From: Prorocentrum cordatum
Lineage: Eukaryota; Sar; Dinophyceae; Prorocentrales; Prorocentraceae
NCBI GenBank assembly: GCA_963575745.1
Contig: CAUYUJ010000336.1
Coordinates: 1,164,247-1,214,246 of the forward strand
Length of the DNA stretch: 50,000 bases
Direction: 5' to 3'
This document shows positions 30,315-39,510 of this stretch, piece by piece. The translations under genes and the position numbers were made by a program. Numbering within the stretch: position 1 is the stretch's first letter; the number at the start of each line of letters is the position of its first letter. Under the pieces are notes generated by a model. That model made no database searches and was not told where the DNA came from. It worked only from the letters and a program-made list of their open reading frames with translations.

Positions 30315-30540
30315 TTGCCACGTGTGTTCGCACATGTCAGCAGCTTCAGCATATAATGATGTGGTACAAGCAGTTGTTTCACATATGTCGGTACCATTGC
30401 CATTTGATGTTCAGGGGCCCCTGAGTCAGGAACAAAAAAGGTTGCGTATCTCACGAGCTGATACGATTATCAAGATACTCTGTTCCACCGAACACATCCC
30501 GAAGAGACCTCGTGCGCTTCAATCGTTTGATATCGGTAGC
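30315..30540 (+). repeat. Dispersed repeat family D2, copy 1
   Basis: It matches 40493-40707. Shared phrases include CAGTTGYTTCACATATGTC, CATTGCCATTTGATGTTCAG, CCCTGAGTCAGG and GTTGCGTATCTCACGAGCTG followed by ATACGAT. It contains the perfect palindrome TCAGGGGCCCCTGA at 30411-30424. It sits immediately upstream of copia-2 gag. No pol III B-box is evident, so a SINE identity is not supported. Confidence 0.85.
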
Positions 30541-30739
30541 GGAGCAGAAGATCCACGTTCTCCGGTTCCTCCGTCGCCGCCATGCCAGACGGCGCGCCTC
30601 GCGCGCCGCCCCCAGCCAGGCCGCCGCTGCGCGGCCCGCCGGCAGCCTCTGCCGCCGCCGCCCCCGCCGACCCGGCGCGAAGGCAGCCGCGCCCCGCCGA
30701 GCAGCGTGGATGCCGACGACGCCAATTACACGGATCAAA

Positions 30740-31765
30740 ATGGCTAGCAAGGCTGGTGGACCCGACAGGAGAGTTCCACCTGGGACGGAGGAGGGCGAGG
30801 ACTAGATGCAGGCCTGTCCAAGACGGCGCCGAGCTACGAGCTGCTGAGGACCGACGGCTACATGGTCTTCCGACGGAGGCTGGAGGTCTTCGAGCGGTGC
30901 TGCAAGAAGCGCGGCACCACTGCAGTCAGCGAGGGAGCATTCTTAGTCATGAGCTCGCTGCAGGGTGAGGCCGCGGAAACCACGGAAGAAATAGACCTGG
31001 ACTTGGTAGAGACGGAAGAGGCTTCCAGGCAGTTGTTCCAGGCGCTGGGCGAGTGCGGCACATGCGACAATCAGACCGAGCTGCCAGCCCGCGCAGATCT
31101 CTTCTTCGGCAAGTTCGCTCGCCAAGACAATGAGACGATGAAGTGGCATTGCCTTCGCCCAAGAGGGAGCTCAGGAAGCTCAAGGAGGTTGGGATGGAGA
31201 TCCCAGACATGCTGGCGGGCTGGCACCTCCTCGCTCGAGCGGCTGTTCCGCCATCGGGCGCCGCCCAGGTTCGTAGTCACTGGGTGGGCGGCCTCTGCTG
31301 GACGAAAGTGGAGAAAACCTGCACGATGAATGTGGGGCCGAAACCATGCCCGACAAGAACGCGATCTGCGCGAACGATCACGAGTGGGAGCGAGGCCTGC
31401 GCTACGGAGACTCGTACCTGGAGGAGGGAGAGTACGAGGACGACGAGGAGCATGACTACGATGAGCACGAGGAGGCCGACGTCGCGGAGGAGCTGCCGCA
31501 GGAGGTCGAGGAGGCCCATGCGGTGCGCGACGAGGCCTACCTCAGCTTCGCGGGCGCGAGGAAGAGCGTGGCGGAGATCGCCGGGGCCAGAAGATTCTAC
31601 CCGATCGTCGCCCTCGCGCTCGAGAACAACTACCTGCGCGACAGCCGCGCAGGACCCGTGCGAACGGCGAGACCAGTCACTGGCAAAGGCAAAGGGCGTG
31701 GCACAGGTAGAGGACGCGGTAAAAGATTTGGCCCGCTACGACGTACAACGTCCCGGCCTCAGGAG
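30740..31765 (+). pseudogene. copia-2 gag
   Basis: Capsid-like protein of the element. A start-like KMASKAGGPDRRVPP is at about 30738, soon broken by a frameshift. Frame 30862-31329 has MVFRRRLEVFERCCKKRGTT, VSEGAFLVMSSLQGEA and ELPARADLFFGKFARQDNET, typical of dinoflagellate copia gag. A shifted frame (31143) reads LRKLKEVGMEIPDMLAGWHL, the hallmark phrase. Frame 31346-31891 ends with an acidic stretch (GEYEDDEEHDYDEHEEAD), ARRFYPIVALALENNYL and a basic GKGKGRGTGRGRGKRFGP, a likely nucleic-acid-binding tail. No CCHC knuckle is visible. At least three frameshifts. Confidence 0.82.
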
Positions 31766-31879
31766 GGGGCGCTTGGCAAGGGTGTCGTCGCCAGCGGGGT
31801 CGACCCAGCAGCATGGCCCGAGGCCCGAGCAATTCAGGCGCGGAGGCTTCACCGAGCCCGAAGACGAGGCACGCATGGT

Positions 31880-32306
31880 GGAGCATGTTGAGACGCTGGA
31901 GTGCGCCAGCTCGACCGAGGGGGTCTTCCTGCTGACCGTAGGCAAAGGCATTGTCGACGGAGGTGCCACGCGGCCCGTCATGGGCGACAAGGCGCGGGCG
32001 CAGTGGGAGGAGCTACTTCGCTCGATGCAGTTGCTACATGAGGTCGAGTGCGGCAGGAGTGATCAACGCTTCCGATTTGGAGACGGCGAGACGCTGGAGG
32101 CTAAACGCGCGGTGACACTGACGGTGTGGCCGTTCGGCGTCAACAAGCAGATCGCGATCCATCTCGTCGAGGGTTGGGCGACGCTGGCGATCGCGCTGCC
32201 TGCCCCTGCACAGGAGGGCTTGATCCAGAGCTGCCGAGCGGGAACGTTGATGATGAAGGATCTCCTCGACAAGGGCTGGATGAAGGATGAAGTCCGAGCG
32301 CGATGA
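31880..32306 (+). pseudogene. copia-2 retropepsin-like protease
   Basis: Aspartic protease that would cut the polyprotein. The active-site phrase is GIVDGGATRPVMGD, with the catalytic Asp at 31956-31958. Downstream are FRFGDGETLEAKRAVTLTVW and QIAIHLVEGWATLAIALPAP, the flap and strand regions that follow D-x-G-A in this family. It is open to a TGA at 32304-32306, within a frame that began at 31143. No critical residue appears lost. Confidence 0.8.
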
Positions 32307-32639
32307 GAAGGGCCATTTCATCAAAGACCTGTTGGGTGGAGCTGGGCGCGACGCCGACGACGCCATGAACGAGGGGGCCCCCGCCGACAGAGGGGGCAGC
32401 AGCAGCGACTCGACGGACAGAGACACTGAGAGATATTCGGCCAAGGGCGACGAAGGCGACGACGGGGCTCGTCGGCGCCTGACCACGACGCCTTCTACCT
32501 TGAGGCGCGGACAGAGTTCTACGTGATCTGCAGCGACGACGAGACCCTGGGCGCGGAAGAGGTCGCGGGCCTGGAAGGCCACCTGATGGATGCTGACACC
32601 TACTCGGACCTGGCCCTGGCGCTGGAGCAGGCGGCGTCC

Positions 32640-33175
32640 GACGTGGAGGACACGCTGCGCGGGCCACGCAAGCGGCTGCTGGGGGATCTTCGTGGACAAG
32701 GGGGCCCTGTTGCAGGAGCTGCTCGAGTTTCCGCAGACCGAGGTGATCCAATTCAGGATCGCGGACTGCTGGGACTTCTCCAAGCCAGCCGTGATCCGCG
32801 ATGTCCTGACAAAGATCGACTATGAGAAGCCCGACGACATGTTCTTCGCTCCCCCGTGCAAGCGCCGGTGCCCCTGCCAGCGCGTGAACGAGGAAATCTC
32901 TCAGATGCGAGCCAGAGAGCAATGGTGCCAGCGAGCGAGAAGAACGGACGCTTCTCGATACAATCATGACGGCGTCTGGAAAGCAGCACCATGGAAACCG
33001 ACGTGCGCATGTGGAAGGCCCGTGGCAGGGGCTACAATGGCAGACGAAGACGTGGAGGAAGTTGCCAGGCTATCACTGCAGGCTCAATCAGTGCAGGTTA
33101 GGAGTAAAGTACAATATTCATGGCGAGGACATGCCATGTCAGAAGCCCACGATACATAGTCAATTGCTTACTCCT
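32640..33175 (+). pseudogene. copia-2 block between protease and integrase, methyltransferase-like
   Basis: Frame 32590-33159 reads TEVIQFRIADCWDFSKPAVI, then RDVLTKIDYEKPDDMFFAPP and CKRRCPCQRVNE. Frame 32966-33454 gives QGLQWQTKTWRKLPGYHCRL, NQCRLGVKYN and MPCQKPTIHSQLL. Dinoflagellate copia elements often carry WDFSKP ... PP/PMC ... HP..S..W ... DQC..G ... KPT..T here. The pattern of PPC, later D/N-QC-x-G and K-PT-x-x-T recalls cytosine-5 DNA methyltransferases (motif IV PPC and a later segment). That resemblance is my inference. PPC codons are at 32851-32859. At least one frameshift splits it. Confidence 0.55.
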
Positions 33176-33459
33176 ACGGCGCTGGGCCGAAAACCAGAGA
33201 TGAGAAACGGAGAAGGCGCGCGACAGCCGAACGCGCGGGCAGGGACGACGCATCCCGACCCAGCAAACACGTGGGAGCGGCGATGCGGGAAAACTAGAAT
33301 GACGCGCATCTTGTGCGAAGATGGCGCGCAAACGATGCGACATACCATTTGGATGACGAAAGCGCGGCTCGATGAAAGCGGGAGCAGGAAGAGAAGGAGG
33401 AAGAGGGGGAGGGCCCAAGCGGATACTCCGTCGCGAGAGCCAGTGGGAGGATAATTTCG

Positions 33460-33860
33460 TGAGGGAGAGGGGTGAAGGAACGGGGGGAGAGGGAGGGAGG
33501 GGAGGGGGTGCGAATGGAGGGAGGGGGGAGGAGCCGCGCAGTGACGGGGTGTGAAAGGAGGGGAGAGCAGGGGAGGGGGTCTAAAGGGATGGGGGGGAGG
33601 AAGGGAAGGAAGCGGAGGGGGTCTGACAGGAGGGAGCGGGAGGGAGAGGGTGGGAGGGAAGGGAGGCTGAAGAGAGGGGGGGAGGAAGGAGAGAGGGACA
33701 TGGGTGAAGGGAGGTAGGGAGGAAGAAAGAGAGGACGTGAGGGAGGACGAAGGGAGGGATAAGAGAAGAAGGGGGGAAGTGATGGGGGGAACGGGGGAAG
33801 GGGAGGGGGTGGGAAGGGAGGGAAGGGGAGGGAAGGGGAGGAAGGGGAGGGGGTGTGAAT
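33460..33860. repeat. GGGAGG/GGAAGG purine tract
   Basis: About 400 bases almost purely purine, with irregular GGGAGG, GGAAGG and GAGAGG. It could form triplex or G-quadruplex structures. Confidence 0.92.
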
Positions 33861-33929
33861 GGAGCGAGGGGGGGATGCGCACGCACCTGTAACTTTAGGT
33901 AAATTCTCTGCAGTCAGCAGTCTTGCAGG

Positions 33930-33965
33930 AATAACGCTCGCTCGAGACATCCTCGCAAAATCGTT
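33930..33965 (+). repeat. Isolated fragment of the 41-base repeat
   Basis: CAGGAATAACGCTCGCTCGA followed by GACATCCTCGC matches the sub-repeat of the 745-bp units. Confidence 0.7.
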
Positions 33966-34249
33966 ACGCGTGCAGCCGCCTACCAGAGCAGATTCTTCAC
34001 TTGGGTTTCGGGGGCCTGCATGAGATTCCCACTCGGCCTCGCGCGGGGCCCTTGGCAAGCCCTGGGACGAACCCACGAGGCGCCCAGAACGGACGCGCCC
34101 GTCGCACATGATTACGCGGGGGGCGTCCCGATGATGGCCCCTGCGGTTGCTCCAATGGGCTCCCCGACTGTGTTCCCGAAGGTTACCCGGGCGCGTTGTC
34201 CGACGGCCACCGAAATAAATGCCGCGACGGCTGCCCCGAGCAGACATCG

Positions 34250-34415
34250 GAGTGGGAAACCCTCCCACGGGGCCGTGTTGGGCCCCCCTGTGGGCACTCT
34301 TGGGGCCCGCCTGAGCCGCTCTTGGGTCCCCTCGGGCTATCTCGGGGCCCTCTTGCGCCGACTTGGGGCCCCCCTGGGCTGTCTCGGGCCTCTCTTTGGA
34401 GCCGTGTCCAACGTC
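34250..34415. repeat. Degenerate CTTGGGGCCC repeat, site 1
   Basis: Phrases such as CTTGGGGCCCGCC, CTCGGGGCCCTC and CTTGGGGCCCCCCTGGGC recur every 20-35 bases. The same motif is seen in reverse complement at 42840-43330 and on plus at 49650-49790. Confidence 0.65.
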
Positions 34416-34439
34416 TTGGAACCCAGCGGTCGCCGTGAC

Positions 34440-34499
34440 GCAAACCGCCCGTGACGGGCGGTTTGCACCCAAGCAAACCGTCCGTCACGGGCGGTTTGC
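34440..34499. repeat. Two adjacent 27-base hairpins
   Basis: First: GCAAACCGCCCG, TGA, CGGGCGGTTTGC (34440-34466), perfect 12-bp arms. Second: GCAAACCGTCCG, TCA, CGGGCGGTTTGC (34473-34499), one mismatch. They are six bases apart and in the same orientation. Confidence 0.92.
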
Positions 34500-34689
34500 C
34501 GAAACCAAAAATCGGACAGGGAAGCCCCGCCGCAGGGCCGCCTAGCGCCCCTTTTCGGGCTCTCCTCGCGCCCCCAGATACGCACCCCCAGATGCGCGCA
34601 CGCCCCCGCGCACGGCGCGCAAGTCCTTACGCGCGCACACAGTGCTACTTAAGCCGCCTTTTGGGAGAAAAAATGGAGGAGGAGGAGGA

Positions 34690-34990
34690 GTAAGAATTCA
34701 GCTTCGGACGCGAAGCTGCAGCCGACCAACAAGGAATTCATTAATCACATGAACCTGGCATGCGCGCGCGCGGAGGACCACGCGACCCTGCCGGGCAAGC
34801 TCGCCCAGCAGGCTCAGAATTGCACGCGACCGATGGCGAGGATAATGGCCCACCTGATCGCCTACCAGGGCATGGCCAACGACATCGGCGACACCGGCGC
34901 GGCCGAGGAGGTCTAGAAGAACGTCGGCACCATCGAGTGCGCCGACAAGATGCAGGAGTTGATGGCGCGATTAAACGCGTCGACGGTCCG
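34690..34990 (+). pseudogene. Coding remnant upstream of copia-2 integrase
   Basis: One plus frame reads NSASDAKLQPTNKEFINHMN, LACARAEDHATLPGKLAQQA and IMAHLIAYQGMANDIGDTGA, then a TAG (34913-34915), then KNVGTIECADKMQELMARLN. It is protein-like (helical, normal amino-acid mix) and in position to be the N-terminal part of the integrase segment. I do not recognise it. Confidence 0.45.
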
Positions 34991-35690
34991 AGCGGTCATG
35001 CGCGCATGTCAGTCTGGGACGCCCTTCGAACGCAGCGCTGGCGGTTGCCCTGCAGCACGCGGGTGCCCCGGCGGAGTGGAACCAGTGCGCCGGGCTCTTC
35101 CAGTGCGAGATCTGCCCGGGCAGGCAGAGAAAGGCACCTAGTGGTTCGCGCCGCAGCGCTGCCGAGGTCCAAGGGGTTCAACGAGGTGGTCTGCGCCGAC
35201 GCGCATTGCATCGCGTGGATGGAAAAGGGAAAGAATACCCTGGCCATTATGAGCGGGGCCGCACGCTACGAGGCCAACTGCCCGATCTCGAAGGAGACGT
35301 TCCTGAAGGAGGCAAAACTATGAGAGAAACTCCGGATCAGTTCGGCCGGCGAACCTGAGACGACGCGGATGGACATGGGAGGCCCGCGCGCAGCCGAGCG
35401 CGCGCGCGACTGGATGAGCAAGCGCGGCATCGAGCTCGACCTGGCCCCGAAAGGTGCACGCAAGGTTAGGCCTGATGGGGCGGAACCGCGCTGCCAGGAT
35501 GGAACAGCTCAACAAGTGCCATCTGCAATCCCCCGGCGACTCGATCAAGACCGCCCCGGGGATGACCGCCGGCCAGCGAAACGCCCTGAGGAGCGCGCGC
35601 GGGTTCTCGGCCGCGGCGCTGGCCTTTGGGGCGCAACCCAAGAACCCGGGCGCCCTCTGCGACGGGGACTTCGGCCTGCCGGAGCATATT
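34990..35690 (+). pseudogene. copia-2 integrase: zinc region and catalytic core
   Basis: From 34999 one frame reads AHVSLGRPSNAALAVALQHA and WNQCAGLFQCEICPG, an HHCC zinc domain in which the second His (normally GHPS) is Arg. After a frameshift near 35170, FNEVVCADAHCIAWMEKGKN gives the first catalytic Asp. A TGA at 35321 interrupts, then TTRMDMGGPRAAERARDWMS supplies the second Asp and KRGIELDLAPKGA follows. A shifted frame has LGLMGRNRAARMEQLNK, where active copies have Glu in LMERN, so the catalytic Glu appears to be Gly. RNALRSARGFSAAALAFGAQ completes the core. Confidence 0.82.
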
Positions 35691-35865
35691 TTTTTAAATA
35701 TAAAAAAAGCCCGCGCCTGCTTTACATTACCTTCCGCAGCCTTCGGATCACGGAGCGAGCGCATGGATCATCCGCTTCCAGCGCGCGGGGGGAAATCGCT
35801 GCCTCGGAACGCCTGCGCTACGTCAGCACCACTCGCAGGCAAGAGGAACTCGCAGGAGCAAAGTG
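35691..35865. other. A+T-rich spot and spacer inside copia-2
   Basis: ATATTTTTTTAAATATAAAA at 35686-35705 is unusual in this GC-rich element. The rest shows no motif. Confidence 0.5.
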
Positions 35866-36285
35866 CACGCGGGGAACGCAGCGGAGGATGGAGCCAACTG
35901 CTCGCGCGCCGCGCGAGCGGCGCTGCTGGCGCGCAGCGGGCCTGCGAGGGGGAACTACGAGATCGGCGAGTGGGTCTACTTCTGCCGACCCGAGCAGGCG
36001 CAGGGGCTGGAGGAGCGCCACCGGGGCGGCCCCGCCCTGGCGGTGGCAGCGGAAGCGAAGATCAGCGAGAACAGCGCGATGCTCGCCTCGGCGGCGCAGG
36101 CGACGCACGGACGCGCGATCTACCGACGCACTGCGGAGCAGCTTCGCCCCGAGCTGCCGGGCGAGGCCCGCGAACGAGAAGGGCGCAGCGAGGGCCCCGA
36201 CAGCCCGCCCAGCACGATCGAGAAGCTCAGGCGCGCGCCCAGGCGGACGAAGGGCCTCGCCGAGGAGGGGCGCTTGCCCCAGTAA
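35866..36285 (+). pseudogene. copia-2 post-integrase domain
   Basis: Frame 35863-36285 reads ARAALLARSGPARGNYEIGE, then WVYFCRPEQAQGLEERHRGG and PALAVAAEAK, later YRRTAEQLRPELPGEA. The pattern R-A-LLAR....G-Y..G-WVYF.R followed by a W/G-P-A stretch and EQLRP is the beta-barrel domain after the integrase core. It ends at a TAA (36283-36285). Confidence 0.75.
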
Positions 36286-36700
36286 GACGACAACCTGTTT
36301 GACATGGGTGAGCAGCTCCAGTCCGGCGCCCAGGCACCCATGGAGACGGGCGAGACCGACGGGCCGACAACAGCAGCTGCGGCGGCAACTCCTGGAGATC
36401 CGCAGCCGGCACCGCCCAGCGAGGATGAGGGCGACGGAGCAGCAACGGCCAGTGCGCGCGCGTCTGGCAGCGCTGCGCAGGAGCCTAGCCGGTCCCGCAC
36501 CGAGGGGTCGGCTAAGAGGAGCGTCGCGGCCCGGCTGGCCACGCGCGACCGCGCGTCGCGGGCGAAGCCCGCCCCGCAGAGCGAGGGGGCTGCGCTCGCC
36601 GATGAGGATGGCGACGAGATGCCTGTGCCGGGAATATCCACCGAGACGGTCTACATGTTGGCCTTCAAAAGTAAAGCCCCCGCCGTCGCGGAGGGCGGGC
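36286..36700 (+). pseudogene. copia-2 acidic/Ala-Pro linker before RT
   Basis: Frame 36304-37002 opens MGEQLQSGAQAPMETGETDG and is rich in Ala, Pro, Ser, Glu and Asp, typical of the unstructured stretch between integrase and RT. No catalytic motif. A direct repeat of GCCCCCGCCGTCGCG (36676 and 36701) marks a local duplication. Confidence 0.6.
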
Positions 36701-37645
36701 GCCCCCGCCGTCGCGGGGGGCAGGCTGACGCCCAAGGAGAAGGGCCAGTTCTACGCGGCGAAGCTGGAGACCCCCGAGATTTTCAATCGCAGCGACGGCT
36801 GGGGGCCCATCACCGAGGCGGATGTGGGTCCTGGAGACTGCCGCCCTCTACGATCCCGCGCGCACTCCACCGAGGGTTCGTGCGCCGCGACGTCGCCGAG
36901 GGACAGCTCGACGAGGAGGCGCCGACCCCAGCGGGCTTGGCCCACGCGCGGTCATGCCCCGCGCGTCTCAGAGGAAGTGGGGGTCGTTCAGCGCGGATGT
37001 GAAGTCCGCATTCCCGCGGGCTGAGGGCGCGCGCGCACGCGGCCTCAAGCCGCGCGCGAGACCGACGAAAGAGATGAGAAGGATGCTCTCGCACCAGGTC
37101 GGCCTGCAACCTGGACAGCTGCTCAAGATGGTGACGCCATGCTCCGGTGACCCGCGGTCGCCCAAGCTCTGGCGCCACCGCTGCGACGAAGTCACGAAGG
37201 AGATCGGGCTCAGGAACCGCGAATTCGAAAATTGCCTGTCGTTGCCCCTGCGCCCGGCGAGGGTCGCAGACAACCCGTTCGACGCGCGTTACTTCGATGG
37301 GTCAGACCTACGCGGTGGACGGCCTGATCGGCAAGTGCGTGGGCGACTTCATCGGGCGCGACGAACGAACGGGACTTCCACGCGAAGCTTGACGACACCG
37401 AGTACTCCCAGGCGCGGCTCGGGGCGCTCGACGAGAAGTTCAAGTTCGGCAAGTGGGAGTTCGGGCCGAGTCTGATCTTCAACGGAGGCGAAGTGCAGCA
37501 GCTCCTGAGCACCCACAGAGTGGCCCTCAAGTTCGAGGGGCACCAGCGCGCAGTGAAGCCCATCACCGTCGAGAAACATCGGAAAGCTGACCCCGCGAGC
37601 GCGCTGTCGCCGAAGGAGCTCGCGACCTTCAGGACCCCGGACTGA
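36700..37645 (+). pseudogene. copia-2 reverse transcriptase, active site altered
   Basis: RVT_2-type RT. The entry phrase is LTPKEKGQFYAAKLETPEIF (36720). Frame 36822-37475 has PRASQRKWGSFSADVKSAFP (motif A Asp), MRRMLSHQVGLQPGQLLKMV and GDPRSPKLWRHRCDEVTKEI. After a frameshift near 37297, YAVDGLIGKCVGDFIG corresponds to the usual VDD: the first Asp is Gly (37342-37344), the second remains (37345-37347). The end reads FKFGKWEFGPSLIFNGGEVQ and VKPITVEKHRKADPASALSP, then TGA at 37643. Dead by substitution and by frame. Confidence 0.86.
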
Positions 37646-37648
37646 CAA

Positions 37649-38330
37649 TTGCAATGGCGGGCAGCCCAAGGATCGATCATAGCATCGGCTACAGCGCCAT
37701 TCCGAGCTTCGGCGACAGGCCAAGCCACCGTGCAAAACCTCTCGGACGCGAACAAAGATCTTGGCTTTCTGAAGGCCAACGCGGACGCGGGGCTGTACAA
37801 CGGGTTCGACAAGGCCTCGAGCAGCCTGCGAGTTGGGAGCTACACCGACGCGAGAAGGGCGAGCCGACGCGACGGCAACTCGCATGGAGGCCACGCGGTC
37901 AGCATGGGTCCCGCAGACGAGCTCAACGCCGACACCCCCGCGCCTTTCGTGGACATGGAGTGGGCCTCGAAGAAGTTGCAGCGTCTGTGCAGGAGCTCGC
38001 TGTCGGCGGAGGCCCAGGCAGCAGTTTTGGGCGCGGACTCACTGATGACGGTGAAGGACCACTTGGTGCGGAACTTGCGACCCGACCTGGGGCTCGGAGA
38101 AGCAATGATGTACCTGGGAGAGTCGCCGTTCATCACGGACGCGAGATGCCTCTACGTCGCGTCGCGCTCAGCGACGGCAGGCCTGGGCATCGTGGAGAAG
38201 AGGACAGCCATCGAGGTGAAGATCGTGAGCGAGCAGATGACGAAGATAGGCGCCACATGAAAAATGGGTGAACACGCAGCAGCAAATGGCGGACGGTCTT
38301 ACAAAGCTCTGGGCCACCAGATGATGGCAA
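37649..38330 (+). pseudogene. copia-2 RNase H domain
   Basis: Frame 37649-38260 has LSDANKDLGFLKANADAGLY, SLRVGSYTDARRASRRDGNS (first Asp), WASKKLQRLCRSSLSAEAQA (Glu), AVLGADSLMTVKDHL (Asp) and IVEKRTAIEVKIVSEQM. TGA at 38258-38260 ends it. In the next frame, KWVNTQQQMADGLTKLWATR carries the last Asp and the family signature. All four acidic residues are present across the two frames. It is one of the best preserved parts of copia-2. Confidence 0.9.
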
Positions 38331-38695
38331 ACGTGCTACGCCGTGGGGTGCATGCGTTGCACTACGGCCCCGACTTCGTGGTTGCCAAGAGGTTCTCCAA
38401 AAGAGCGATGGAGCAACGCGAGAAGGAGCTGGACGACGCTGGCGAAGTCCAGCACGACACCCTCGAGACACCGTCTCTGACAAATGAAAGCGATGGAGAA
38501 GTGAAGGCCAAGGGCACAGGCCATTTTTGCGCAAGTGGAGCGAAGCTGGTTGCGACACTGGCAGCTAGCGCTGGCGGCAGTGCGGCAGGTCAGGTGGTAC
38601 AGTGCACGCCCAGCGGCGTCGAGCTGTTCAACCCACCGACGTGGCCGACTGAAACGACCGGATCAGAAAAATTATGGTTCTCGGATTCGAAATAG
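38318..38695 (+). pseudogene. copia-2 C-terminal tail
   Basis: A third frame resumes after the RNase H signature with QMMANVLRRGVHALHYGPDF and RFSKRAMEQREKELDDAGEV, then a low-conservation stretch to a TAG at 38693-38695. Such tails follow the ADGLTK phrase in related elements. Position and register shift support it; no function is known. Confidence 0.7.
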
Positions 38696-39330
38696 GACTT
38701 GTGGTATTATACTGCGGGTTCCGTGCTAGAGTGTGTTGGAGACACTCGACCAAACAGCTCGAAAACGACATGCATAATTATCGAGAAGACTCACGAGCCC
38801 GAGACAAAACCAGTGCCTGTCAAGCTCAAGATGACCGCGACCGGGACCGACCCGAGGCCGACGAAGCAGAAGAAGGTACGCAGCGTGTTCGTCCAGTCCA
38901 AACGTGACTACAACCAGGATCTTACCACGCCGAGGTTCCAGCCGTTGCCCGAGTACGCTCATGGCGCCTTCTTGACAAGATGAAGGGGTACCCAGAAGTC
39001 GTTTTGGCATGAAACCAGTTTGGCATGATGATCGGCAAAACCGACGGGAGGATGACGGCCGACAGGGCCGACATGAGCGACTTGGTCGGCGGAGGCCGAC
39101 TCGTGCCTGAGTGCTCTGGGGAACACACCTTCTGCATGTTTCTGCCCGTCGAGATAGATCGATCGCCGGGTGTGCTGACAAATTAAAGAAATATTATCCC
39201 AGAGCGACCCTGCCTAGGAGTTGGAGCCCAGAGGAGAGCAATATTAATAGTAACGATAAACGCCGTCCTCATCCTTCTCCTCATCGTCGCAGTTGTAGGA
39301 GTAGCGGTAGTAGTAGTACTAACAGTACAG
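38696..39330. other. No gene recognised
   Basis: A plus frame at 38699-38983 (94 codons, Lys/Thr-rich) is opposed by a minus frame at 39181-38726. Neither has a motif. This is probably the 3' flank, or the LTR, of copia-2. Confidence 0.5.
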
Positions 39331-39334
39331 CTTC

Positions 39335-39450
39335 ATACCTACATCTACATCTAGACCTACATCCACATCTACACCTAAAGCTACACCTACATGTACACAT
39401 GCATCTACATCTACATCTACATCTACCTATACATATGCATCTACATAGAG
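39335..39450. repeat. (CTACAT)n hexamer repeat
   Basis: About 115 bases of CTACAT with CTACAC, CTAGAC and CTATAC variants. It encodes alternating His-Leu in one frame, which is an artefact. Confidence 0.93.
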
Positions 39451-39510
39451 TTCGATTTGTGTTGCGTGTGCTTTGCTTTGCTGTTGCTGATGTTGCTTTG
39501 CGTTTGTTTT

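Larger units (their letters stand above)
33176..34690. other. Repeat-filled interruption of copia-2
   Basis: No pol frame crosses this stretch. It holds a G/GA-rich tract (33460-33860), a fragment of the 41-base repeat (about 33930-33962), a degenerate G/C repeat (34250-34410), two adjacent hairpins (34440-34499) and a GC-rich run to about 34620. Long minus frames (34472-33294) are Pro/Ser-rich and follow from composition. It may be a nested insertion. Confidence 0.7.
30560..38695 (+). mobile_element. copia-2: decayed full-layout Ty1/copia retrotransposon
   Basis: Plus strand order: gag (30740-31760), aspartic protease (31880-32306), a methyltransferase-like block (32640-33170), a repeat-filled interruption (33160-34690), integrase (34990-35690), post-integrase (35870-36285), acidic linker, RT (36700-37645), RNase H (37649-38330) and C-terminal tail (to 38695). 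IN before RT defines copia. In-frame stops (for example TAG 34913, TGA 35321, TGA 37643) and many frameshifts disable it. LTRs were not identified by eye. Confidence 0.88.

Noticed and set aside
30315-30540. SINE identity for repeat D2
   Set aside because: No A-box and B-box at proper spacing and no tRNA-like head could be seen.
33294-34472. 392-codon minus frame
   Set aside because: Pro/Ser/Leu-rich throughout the purine tract and the degenerate G/C repeat; no domain, and it crosses the copia-2 interruption.
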